Source: Phycisphaerales bacterium UBA4658
Lineage (GTDB): Bacteria; Planctomycetota; Phycisphaerae; Phycisphaerales; UBA1924
Assembly: GCA_002405485.1 (NCBI GenBank)
Contig: DHLW01000174.1
Span: 1-7,105, forward strand
DNA: 7,105 nucleotides
Direction of reading: 5' to 3'
Made by a program: the position numbers and the translations under genes. Positions 1 through 5,642 of this stretch are shown here, piece after piece (the stretch's first letter is position 1; each line of letters begins with the position of its first letter). The notes beneath the pieces are model-generated. The model was not told the origin of the DNA and ran no database searches. It saw only the letters and a program-made list of their open reading frames with translations.

Positions 1-100
1 CCCCCGCCCCCCCCCGCCCACCCCCCCCCCCCCCGCCCCGCCCCCCCCCCCACCCCCCCGCCCCCCACCCCCATCCTCCACCCCCCACTCCGCTTCACCC
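1..100. repeat. Extreme C-rich low-complexity tract (G-rich on the minus strand)
   Basis: The first 70 or so bases are almost only C, broken by single G or A bases; the C bias fades over the next 30 bases. There is no repeat unit of fixed length. The minus strand carries many runs of four or more G, so G-quadruplex formation (or an i-motif on the plus strand) is physically possible. It lies about 240 bases beyond the stop of the minus-strand aminotransferase. It may be a real low-complexity element or a sequencing/assembly artefact at a contig end; the sequence alone cannot decide. Confidence 0.8.
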
Positions 101-336
101 AACACCATCCACCACGTTGCTCCCACACCCGCCCGTTCTTCTGCGGTCACCCTGACACCGCATCAAGCCCGGGGTCGATCATGGCTTGAGCTTCAACTGA
201 CGCCGTGGCGGTCTGGTCGGAGCGGTTTGGAGGCGTAGAGAGTGGACATGGGCGAGGCCGGTGTCGTGATCGGGGCAGGTCCAGCACAGATCGGACGGCG
301 GCAGGGGCAGCATGAGGAGCCCAGCGCGATGCCGCG
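101..336. other. Intergenic region downstream of the aminotransferase
   Basis: No convincing gene. A minus-strand frame is open through 179-451, but it overlaps the end of the aminotransferase in another frame and its translation is rich in Arg, Pro and Leu without domain character. Its last 44 residues, from an ATG at 313, include a CWTC motif but have no ribosome binding site, so I do not call it. The only structure I see is the inverted repeat at 163-189. Confidence 0.5.
163..189. repeat. Inverted repeat, possible weak terminator for the aminotransferase
   Basis: TCAAGCC (163-169) and GGCTTGA (183-189) are perfect 7-base inverted arms around a 13-base spacer. They lie about 150 bases past the aminotransferase stop in its direction of transcription. 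No T tract follows on the minus strand, so it is not a canonical intrinsic terminator. The match could also be chance in GC-rich DNA. Confidence 0.25.
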
Positions 337-1863
337 TCAGGATTGTGCGGAAACCGGCTGACCGGCAGATGACGGCTTGCCGAACCGCTTCAGGGCGGCG
401 GACGAGAGCTTCTTGCTGACTTCCCAGACCGGCCCGGTGGGAGAACTGCACGCACCCACACAGGTGTCCATGGCGCGAATGACCTCGTCGGCGTCGGCCT
501 TGGTGAGCACCAGCGGCGGGATGAACTTGATGACATCCAAGCGGTGCCCGGCAACCTGGGCGAGGATGCGATGGTCGGACATCAGCGGGAGGATGATGGC
601 CTGGCAGAAGAGGTTCGGGTCCAGCGCGTGGAGCATGTCCCAGGCGCGGGCGAGCAGGAAGCTCCTGGGCTTGTGGAACTCCACGGCGATCATGAGGCCC
701 TTGCCGCGAACGTCCTTGACCAGCTCGTACTTGCTGAGCGTCCGCGCGAGCCCGTCGCGCAGATAGTCCCCCACTTCCGCGGCATTCTGCACGAGCCGCT
801 CGTGCTCAAGAACGTGCAGGGTGGCGAGTCCGGCCGCCATGGCGAGGTCGTTCATGCCGAAGGTCGTCTGGATGCGCGAGCACTGGCTCATGCTCGTGAA
901 GACCTTCTGGTGGACGGCACGCTTGACGAGCACCGCAGAGACCGGGACATATCCGCCGGAGAGCGCCTTGGCGATCACCATGATGTCCGGGCACCAGCCG
1001 CGGGGACCGGCATCTCCCATCCCCCAGTGCTGCCCGGCGAACATCGCGCCGGTTCGCCCGATGCCGGTCTGAATCTCGTCGAGGATCATGAGCGCGCCGT
1101 GCTTGCGGCAGAGGTCGCTTGCAACCCTGAGGAAGTCCTCGCCCGGGAGGTTGACGCCCTTGCCCTGGATGGGCTCCACGATGAAGGCGGCGACATCGCC
1201 GCGTGCGAGCTCGCGCTCCAGAGCGGCGGGGTCGTTGAACGGGATCTCGGTGCTCGGGCCGAGCGTGCCGAAGCCCTCGCGGAACTCGTGATTGCCAGTG
1301 ACCGAGAGTGCGCCGAGCGTGAGCCCGTGGTACGACCGATGGCAATACACGAAACGATCTCGGCCGGTGGCGGCGCGGGCGTGCTTGAGGGCGACGTCCA
1401 CGGCTTCGGCTCCGCCGGAAGCAAAGAAGACGGTGTCCAGACCCGTGCCATCGCGTTGGTCGCGAGGAGCGCGGCGAATGAGCTCCTGCGCGAGCACGCC
1501 GGGCAGACGCCAGGTGCCCACACCCGGCAGATTCGGCAGATCGAGCTCCATCGCCTGCTTCAGCGCGTCTCGGATGACCGGGTGGTTGCGTCCGGCGGCG
1601 AACACGGCGTATCCGCCCAGCAGGTCGATGTATCGATTTCCGCGATCATCGAAGAGATACGCCCCCTGGCCTCGGACGTACCGGGCATCGAAGCCGATGG
1701 TCCGCAAAACCGCCGCAAAGGCCGGATTGACGTGCTGTTCAAAGAGCTCCAGGGCGTTTGGATGGGCATCCAGGGCCGAACGCAGGTCGAATCTGGCATG
1801 GTGCGTCACACTCGGGTGGCTCATGGCATCCAAGGGATGTGTGTGCGGAGCTGGCGTGTTCAT
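337..1863 (-). CDS. Class III PLP-dependent aminotransferase
   Basis: Transfers an amino group, probably from an omega-amine or amino acid, to a 2-oxo acid using pyridoxal phosphate, in the cytoplasm. With the ATG at 1863 it is 508 residues. Fold-type I, class III landmarks appear in order: an N-terminal strand region ending in NRYIDLLGGYAVFAAGRNHP (about 76-95), the cofactor phosphate loop SGGAEAVD (about 150), SYHG (177-180), the cofactor-ring Asp in LDEIQTGIGRTG (Asp262), the Schiff-base Lys299 in VIAKALSGG, and TTFGMNDLAMAAG (333-345). It resembles the ornithine/acetylornithine/putrescine/4-aminobutyrate group, but I cannot assign a substrate. No Shine-Dalgarno site precedes the ATG at 1863 or the in-frame ATG at 1824 (495 residues), so the start is uncertain. 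The last 40 or so residues, rich in Ser, Lys and Pro, lie beyond the conserved core. The frame stays open upstream to 2652, but that part is antisense to msrA. Divergent from msrA. Confidence 0.93.
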   Translation of the reverse strand: MNTPAPHTHPLDAMSHPSVTHHARFDLRSALDAHPNALELFEQHVNPAFAAVLRTIGFDARYVRGQGAYLFDDRGNRYIDLLGGYAVFAAGRNHPVIRDALKQAMELDLPNLPGVGTWRLPGVLAQELIRRAPRDQRDGTGLDTVFFASGGAEAVDVALKHARAATGRDRFVYCHRSYHGLTLGALSVTGNHEFREGFGTLGPSTEIPFNDPAALERELARGDVAAFIVEPIQGKGVNLPGEDFLRVASDLCRKHGALMILDEIQTGIGRTGAMFAGQHWGMGDAGPRGWCPDIMVIAKALSGGYVPVSAVLVKRAVHQKVFTSMSQCSRIQTTFGMNDLAMAAGLATLHVLEHERLVQNAAEVGDYLRDGLARTLSKYELVKDVRGKGLMIAVEFHKPRSFLLARAWDMLHALDPNLFCQAIILPLMSDHRILAQVAGHRLDVIKFIPPLVLTKADADEVIRAMDTCVGACSSPTGPVWEVSKKLSSAALKRFGKPSSAGQPVSAQS

Positions 1864-2095
1864 GGGAGTTGTGGTGATACCCTGATGGTCACCCGCCGGA
1901 TCTGCGGTGGTGGCGGTTTGGGTGATCGTGGTTGCCGCGGCTGACCCATCCCGCAACTGGGTGGGACGATCGATCTGACAGAGGAAAGACCTCGCGTTCC
2001 AAGCCAGAGGCGCTGATTGGAACTCGAGGCCTCGTTTGAGCGGGCACGAGCGATCCGGAAGACGGCCAACAGCGTACGCCGATAGGAGCCGAAGC
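1864..2095. promoter_or_regulatory. Divergent intergenic region between the aminotransferase and msrA
   Basis: These 232 bases separate two diverging genes and should hold both promoters. I see no clear -35/-10 pair on either strand. Two symmetric elements stand out: CCCATCC (1945-1951) pairs with GGGTGGG (1959-1965) over a 7-base loop with one G-T pair, and CGAGGCCTCG (2025-2034) is a perfect 10-base palindrome about 60 bases before the msrA start. Either could be an operator or a 5'-leader hairpin. In DNA this GC-rich, chance palindromes of this size are possible. Confidence 0.4.
2084..2088 (+). promoter_or_regulatory. Ribosome binding site of msrA
   Basis: AGGAG lies seven bases before the ATG at 2096. 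It decides the start: a longer open frame begins at the ATG at 2036, but the 20 extra residues are hydrophilic and Arg-rich and would sit in front of the signal/anchor helix. The ATG at 2096 puts that helix at the N-terminus, where it belongs. Confidence 0.75.
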
Positions 2096-2953
2096 ATGAA
2101 GATCTCATCGACCGTGTTGGGGATGATCGGCGGAGTGGCGATTCTGGGCGGGTTTGTCGCCTTTCGAGCGGCTGTTCCGTGTTCATCCTGCGGGGTCAGC
2201 AAGGCGATCTCGGCGGTCTTTGGCGGGTCTGCCGCATGCGGCGACTCACCGGAGCAATCGGTCGGGATTGTGGCTGTGGGGCTGGATGACAAACCGGCAA
2301 CGCCACCGGCCGCCGCCCCTGCTCCTGTTTCCACGACCGACTCCAAGACACCCCCGGGAGAAGCGAAGGACATGAAGCCCACGACGACCGAACCCGCGTC
2401 CACTGTGCCGCAGAAGCCGATCGCGAAGACCGAATCGGCGATGTTCGGAGCAGGGTGCTTCTGGGGAGTCGAGGCGCGGTTTCGCAAGGTTCCCGGGGTT
2501 GTGGATGCGGCGGTCGGGTATTCGGGCGGCAAGACCAAGAACCCGACGTACAAGGACGTTTGCACGGACACAACGGGGCACGCCGAGGTCGTCAAGGTGG
2601 ACTTTGATCCCGCGAAGGTGACGTATGCGCATCTTGTGGAGACGTTCTTCAAGCTGCACGATCCGACGCAGTTGAACCGGCAGGGTCCGGACTACGGCTC
2701 GCAGTATCGCTCGGCGATCTTCTTCTACTCGCCCGAGCAGGAGAAAACGGCTCGAGAGATCCGGGATCGACTGGAGAAGTCGGGGAAGTACAAGCGGCCG
2801 ATCGTCACCCAGATCGAGCGGGCGGCGGAGTTTTACCGAGCCGAGGAGTATCACCAGCAGTACCTGTTCAAGCGGGGAATGGACAGTTGCCACCTGCCGC
2901 CGGAGGACGAGGCGGAGGAGCCCGCAGCGACCAAGCCGGCGGCAAAGCCCTGA
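2096..2953 (+). CDS. msrA: Peptide-methionine (S)-S-oxide reductase MsrA, exported or membrane-anchored
   Basis: Reduces the S epimer of methionine sulfoxide in proteins, using thiols. The 285-residue product has three parts: an N-terminal hydrophobic helix (about 3-23), a linker of about 85 residues rich in Pro, Ala and Thr, and a full MsrA domain (about 114-268). The domain has the catalytic GCFWG (Cys121), TY (Tyr152), GHAE (Glu164) and GPDYGSQYRS (Asp199, Tyr204); spacing from the catalytic Cys matches E. coli MsrA. Cys265 in DSCHLPP near the C-terminus is the likely resolving cysteine. The helix has one Lys before it and no lipobox, so it is a signal anchor or a cleavable signal peptide, placing the enzyme outside the cytoplasm. 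Unusual: three extra cysteines just after the helix (Cys29, Cys32 as CSSC, and Cys48). The gene for a small unknown protein follows after 96 bases with no terminator between. Family assignment is secure; location is inferred. Confidence 0.96.
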   Translation: MKISSTVLGMIGGVAILGGFVAFRAAVPCSSCGVSKAISAVFGGSAACGDSPEQSVGIVAVGLDDKPATPPAAAPAPVSTTDSKTPPGEAKDMKPTTTEPASTVPQKPIAKTESAMFGAGCFWGVEARFRKVPGVVDAAVGYSGGKTKNPTYKDVCTDTTGHAEVVKVDFDPAKVTYAHLVETFFKLHDPTQLNRQGPDYGSQYRSAIFFYSPEQEKTAREIRDRLEKSGKYKRPIVTQIERAAEFYRAEEYHQQYLFKRGMDSCHLPPEDEAEEPAATKPAAKP

Positions 2954-3038
2954 ATTCCGAGGCCGCGAGTCGGCATTACATCTGCGAGCGCGGGTTCATC
3001 GAACACCCCGGGTCCGAGCGATGCAACGGTCGGACACC

Positions 3039-3045
3039 GAGGTGA
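3039..3045 (+). promoter_or_regulatory. Ribosome binding site of the 81-residue ORF
   Basis: GAGGTGA ends four bases before the ATG at 3050, or seven bases counted from the GAGG core. It is one of the better Shine-Dalgarno matches in this window, and it is the main support that the small ORF is translated. Confidence 0.6.
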
Positions 3046-3049
3046 TGCG

Positions 3050-3295
3050 ATGGGATCTCCGCAGCAGCAACTGGACTCTGATCGGCTTTTCGAGGCCGTG
3101 GAGGCGTGCGTGAGCACGGCGATGGAGTTCTCGTCGACACAGGGCGGCCCATCCCCATATCCAGCGGATCTGCTCGATAGCCCTCAGCCTCCTGCGCAGC
3201 TTCGCGGTTTTCAGAAGTGGGAAGTGCAGCAAGCGTGTGAGTTTCTCATTCGGATGGGCATCTTTTACCGAAGTGATGCGTATCGAAAAGGATGA
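3050..3295 (+). CDS. Small conserved-looking hypothetical protein, 81 residues
   Basis: I do not recognise the family. The product is soluble, with no signal peptide or membrane helix. It appears to have an N-terminal amphipathic helix (about 8-28, LDSDRLFEAVEACVSTAMEF), a Pro-rich middle (33-50), and a C-terminal segment, GFQKWEVQQACEFLIRMGIF (53-72), whose pattern of a helix with EV, an Ala, FL and a Gly-Ile end resembles part of a winged-helix fold. That resemblance is my inference. It has two cysteines (20 and 63) and no CxxC. Support for coding is a strong Shine-Dalgarno site, balanced amino-acid use, and position directly after msrA and before a strong terminator, suggesting an msrA-orf81 transcript. 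It could be a regulator or partner of msrA, or unrelated. Confidence 0.7.
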   Translation: MGSPQQQLDSDRLFEAVEACVSTAMEFSSTQGGPSPYPADLLDSPQPPAQLRGFQKWEVQQACEFLIRMGIFYRSDAYRKG

Positions 3296-3350
3296 TCGAT
3301 ACGGTCGGCATGGACCGGTGCGATCACGACAAAGACTCATGACCATCTGG

Positions 3351-3397
3351 AAACCTCCGGCTCGGCAAATCACGTACGTCGGGCCGGGGGTTTTTTT
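3351..3397 (+). terminator. Strong intrinsic terminator after the msrA-orf81 unit
   Basis: The 5' arm from 3354 to 3366 pairs with 3378-3390 to give 13 base pairs, three of them G-U, over an 11-base loop (3367-3377). AAA at 3351-3353 can extend the stem against the first bases of a seven-T run at 3391-3397. Stem plus T run reads on the plus strand and begins 55 bases after the stop of the 81-residue ORF. On the minus strand only three T follow the stem, so it works mainly in one direction. It implies that msrB is transcribed from its own promoter. Confidence 0.85.
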
Positions 3398-3591
3398 CGC
3401 GCCGCATCGGTCGGTATCGGCCAGATGTGCACACATCGGGCCAGAGCAGCGCGCCGCGGGCCAGGAAGCTGGCCAGAGTGTGCGCGTCGAGGCCTCCGGG
3501 CCCACACTGGCATCCAACAATGGGTACTGAGGGTCGAGTCCATGACGATCGGCCCTGACGGCCGATGGGCTGGGACTGAAGGAGCAACCGC
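3398..3591 (+). promoter_or_regulatory. Structured upstream/leader region of msrB
   Basis: This stretch between the terminator and msrB has three hairpin-forming inverted repeats. At 3419-3442, 11-base arms have one mismatch around a 2-base centre (GATGTG-CA-CACATC flanked by GGCC/GGCC). At 3459-3474, GGCCAG and CTGGCC flank a GAAG loop. At 3548-3566, ATCGGCC and GGCCGAT flank a 5-base loop, ending 12 bases before the msrB Shine-Dalgarno site. The heptamer GGCCAGA also recurs directly at 3419, 3439 and 3471. The promoter of msrB should lie here, but I cannot pick a -10/-35 pair with confidence. The first repeat is short-centred and looks like an operator; the last could affect translation. 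Confidence 0.45.
3579..3584 (+). promoter_or_regulatory. Ribosome binding site of msrB
   Basis: AAGGAG seven bases before a GTG start at 3592. It supports the GTG as start, which also gives a short, typical lipoprotein signal peptide. Confidence 0.75.
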
Positions 3592-4224
3592 GTGATCGAT
3601 CGGAGCCAATCGTTCTTTGGACTCATGCTGGTGGCGGCTATGGGCGTCCTGGGCTGCTCGTCCGAGGATGGCGGCCCGAAGCCGGGGCCGGGATCCACCG
3701 CGGTCGCCAAGCCCGCTGAGTCGCCGCCGTCGTCGGCGGAGAAGGGGTCGAAGGTCTCATCGGAAACGCCGGGGGCCGCGTCAGACGCACCTGAACAGAA
3801 GGACATCATCGTGAAGAGCGAAGAGGAGTGGAAGAAGATCCTCACGCCGGAGCAGTTCCGAATCCTTCGACAAAAGGGCACGGAGCGGGCGTTCACCGGC
3901 AAGTACTGGAACACGAAAGAACCTGGCATGTACCGGTGCGCCGGGTGCGGGCTGGAGCTGTTCTCTTCGGACGCGAAGTTCGACTCCGGGTGCGGCTGGC
4001 CGAGCTTTGACAAGGCCCTTGCCGAGGGGAAGATCACCGAGCACCTGGACCTCAGCCACGGGATGGTCAGGACGGAGGTCTGCTGCGCCCGGTGCGGGGG
4101 CCATCTTGGTCACCTCTTCGACGACGGACCCACGGCGACAGGGATGCGGTACTGCATCAACTCTGCGTCGATCGAACATGCCAAGAGCGAAGCCAAGCCC
4201 GAGAGCGGCGGCTCCAAGCCGTGA
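3592..4224 (+). CDS. msrB: Peptide-methionine (R)-S-oxide reductase MsrB, lipoprotein
   Basis: Reduces the R epimer of methionine sulfoxide, complementing MsrA. The 210-residue product starts at GTG. Residues 1-21 form a lipoprotein signal peptide ending in VLG with the lipidated Cys22, followed by a linker (about 23-72) rich in Pro, Ser, Gly and Ala, then the MsrB domain (about 74-197). Zinc is bound by two CxxC pairs: Cys116/Cys119 in CAGC and Cys165/Cys168 in CARC. The resolving Cys134 lies in SGCGWPSF and the catalytic Cys188 in [14 protein letters not shown] (171-176) supplies the conserved histidines. All key residues are present. Lipidation implies a membrane-attached enzyme outside the cytoplasm, in the same place as the anchored MsrA nearby. 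It is separated from msrA by a strong terminator, so the two are neighbours but probably not one operon. The sigma factor gene follows after 48 bases. Confidence 0.96.
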   Translation: MIDRSQSFFGLMLVAAMGVLGCSSEDGGPKPGPGSTAVAKPAESPPSSAEKGSKVSSETPGAASDAPEQKDIIVKSEEEWKKILTPEQFRILRQKGTERAFTGKYWNTKEPGMYRCAGCGLELFSSDAKFDSGCGWPSFDKALAEGKITEHLDLSHGMVRTEVCCARCGGHLGHLFDDGPTATGMRYCINSASIEHAKSEAKPESGGSKP

Positions 4225-4260
4225 CGATCGCGGGGCGGTCGCCGAGTGCGACGCACGGGC

Positions 4261-4266
4261 TATGCT
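4261..4266 (+). promoter_or_regulatory. Possible -10 element for a leaderless sigma factor transcript
   Basis: TATGCT ends six bases before the GTG at 4273. That is where a -10 box sits when transcription begins at or next to the start codon, as in leaderless genes of many high-GC bacteria. No Shine-Dalgarno site precedes this GTG or the alternative GTG at 4246. A -35 box at 4238-4243 (GTCGCC, 17-base spacing) is poor. This is an inference from spacing only. Confidence 0.35.
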
Positions 4267-4272
4267 GGGCGC

Positions 4273-5211
4273 GTGATCACACGACCCAGCAAGGCGGGAG
4301 GCACAGGGCCGTCGCGGGGCACCGTCGATGACGTCAACCTGCGCGGGCCGCGGCACGGGACGAGTCCGGTTGAGGCGGCGACAGAGCTGCTTGAGAGTCA
4401 CGGTTCGAAGGTTCGAGCCCTGGCCCTGCGGCTGTGCGGCAACTCGGCGGACGCGGACGATCTGGTGCAGGACGTGTTTGTGGAGGTTCTCCGGAAGTGG
4501 CACACGTTTCGGGGTGAGTCGGCTGCTGGAACGTGGTTGTACGCGATCGCGGTGCGTGTGTTTCGCGGCAAGCTGCGGCGATCGCGACGGACCGAGCGGC
4601 GCGTGGCGTCGCTCGCCCGGCTCATGCCCTGGTCGGAGACGACGGTCATGGCGATTGCCGCCGATCCTGCGGATGCGGGGACGATCGCCGAGCGGGAGGA
4701 AGCGAGAGATCGCGTGCAGGCGGAGATCGCGAAGCTGCCGCAGTACCTGCGGCTTCCGGTGGTGCTGAAAGAAGTTCTTGGAATGAGCGTGGAAGATGCG
4801 GCTGAGGTGCTGGGGCTGCCCAAGAACACCATCAAGACGCGGCTGCATCGCGGGCGTCTGGCGTTGCGGAAGGCCATGATGATGCGGGCGGCGGCGGTGA
4901 ACGCGCCCGCGCCGGTGTTTGAGCGTCAGGTGTGCCTGGACCTGCTGAAGGCGAAGCTGGAGGCGATGGATCGCGGCGGTCGGGCTGCGGGGCAAGTCGT
5001 GCCCCAGGCGGAGGTGTGCGCGCGGTGCAGCGCGGTGTTCCGCGAGTTGGACATCGTGCAGGATGCGTGCTCGCAACTCGACGACGGCACGATGCCGCGG
5101 GCGCTTCGCCGTCGAATCATGCGGACCATCGCGGACCGTGACGCGGTCGAGCGCACGTCGGCGGGGGGTCCGCGTCGCGGTCGCAGACCACGCTCGACGC
5201 GTGCTGAATGA
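4273..5211 (+). CDS. ECF-type RNA polymerase sigma factor with Cys-rich C-terminal extension
   Basis: Directs RNA polymerase to a stress or envelope regulon. With the GTG at 4273 it is 312 residues; an in-frame GTG at 4246 would add nine, and neither start has a Shine-Dalgarno site. Region 2 (about 35-105) contains DADDLVQDVFVEVLRKW and GTWLYAIAVRVFR. Region 4 (about 150-202) contains LPQYLRLPVVLKEVLGMSVE and the helix-turn-helix LGLPKNTIKTRLHRGRLALR. A typical ECF factor ends there at under 200 residues; this one continues for about 110. The extension has CLDLLKAKLEAMDRG (Cys221) followed by VCARC (Cys249, Cys252). This copies the C...HxxxCxxC layout of zf-HC2/ZAS anti-sigma zinc fingers, but Gln245 stands where the His is expected. 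Cys266 lies further on. The tail is basic and Arg-rich. No separate anti-sigma gene is seen, so the extension may be a built-in regulatory domain. It ends 20 bases from the convergent AhpD-like gene. Confidence 0.92.
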   Translation: MITRPSKAGGTGPSRGTVDDVNLRGPRHGTSPVEAATELLESHGSKVRALALRLCGNSADADDLVQDVFVEVLRKWHTFRGESAAGTWLYAIAVRVFRGKLRRSRRTERRVASLARLMPWSETTVMAIAADPADAGTIAEREEARDRVQAEIAKLPQYLRLPVVLKEVLGMSVEDAAEVLGLPKNTIKTRLHRGRLALRKAMMMRAAAVNAPAPVFERQVCLDLLKAKLEAMDRGGRAAGQVVPQAEVCARCSAVFRELDIVQDACSQLDDGTMPRALRRRIMRTIADRDAVERTSAGGPRRGRRPRSTRAE

Positions 5212-5231
5212 ACGCGGGATCCGGTGCGTGG

Positions 5232-5615
5232 TCAGCCGTGCGATGCGGCGACGGGGTGCTTCTCGAAGTGCTCGAGAGCGGCGGAGACGACGGTCGCGTA
5301 GGTATAGGTCGGTCCGCCACCCATCATCACTGCGACGCCGGTGGCATCCATGACCTCGCGTGCGGTCGCGCCGGCCTTGAGGCACTTCTCGACATGGGAG
5401 TAGATGCACGCATCGCAGCGTGCGGCGACACCGATCGCCAGAGCGATGAGTTCCTTGTGCTTGACGGAGAGCCCGCCCTCGGCGGTGGCGTCCTTCATGA
5501 GACCCTGGAAGAAGGGTCCGAAGGCCTTGCCGATATCGCCGCCTCCCGGCCTGGATTTCATGGCGTTCATGCGGGCGGGCCAGGTTGCGTAAAAGTCGGT
5601 TGCATCGAAGTTCAT
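5232..5615 (-). CDS. Carboxymuconolactone decarboxylase family protein, AhpD-like
   Basis: The 127-residue product is an all-helical small protein of the CMD/AhpD fold. KELIALAIGVAARCDACIYSH (54-74) holds the AhpD signature: Glu55, then Cys67-x-x-Cys70 and His74. In AhpD these form a thiol relay that reduces peroxiredoxin AhpC, with weak peroxidase activity. The length and single domain fit the stand-alone AhpD-like family rather than true gamma-carboxymuconolactone decarboxylase, which lacks the CxxC. No signal peptide is seen, so it is cytoplasmic. It starts 27 bases after the rhodanese stop on the same strand, so the two are probably one transcript. The Shine-Dalgarno match is weak (GAGA). 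No ahpC or other peroxiredoxin gene is in the window, so its electron partner is unknown. Family assignment is firm; physiological role is inferred. Confidence 0.93.
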   Translation of the reverse strand: MNFDATDFYATWPARMNAMKSRPGGGDIGKAFGPFFQGLMKDATAEGGLSVKHKELIALAIGVAARCDACIYSHVEKCLKAGATAREVMDATGVAVMMGGGPTYTYATVVSAALEHFEKHPVAASHG

Positions 5616-5642
5616 CGGTGTTCTCGCGGTTGCAGGTGTGAA

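Noticed and set aside
179..451. Minus-strand frame of 90 codons at the aminotransferase 3' end
   Set aside because: Its first half overlaps the aminotransferase C-terminus in another frame. The remaining 44 codons from the ATG at 313 include a CWTC motif but have no ribosome binding site or wider pattern.
544..1944. Plus-strand open frame of 466 codons across the aminotransferase
   Set aside because: Exact antisense shadow of a gene with clear catalytic motifs; its translation is rich in Glu, His, Arg and Gly without any family pattern.
1864..2652. Minus-strand frame that extends the aminotransferase by 263 residues
   Set aside because: It is antisense to the well-supported msrA gene, and the translated extension is low-complexity with no domain. 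Long antisense frames are common in GC-rich genes.
3237..3530. Plus-strand frame of 97 codons overlapping the end of the 81-residue ORF
   Set aside because: It runs through the intrinsic terminator, has no ribosome binding site, and overlaps the better supported small ORF.
4405..4422. GGTTCGA motifs resembling a tRNA T-arm
   Set aside because: They lie inside sigma region 2 coding sequence, and no acceptor or anticodon stem surrounds them.
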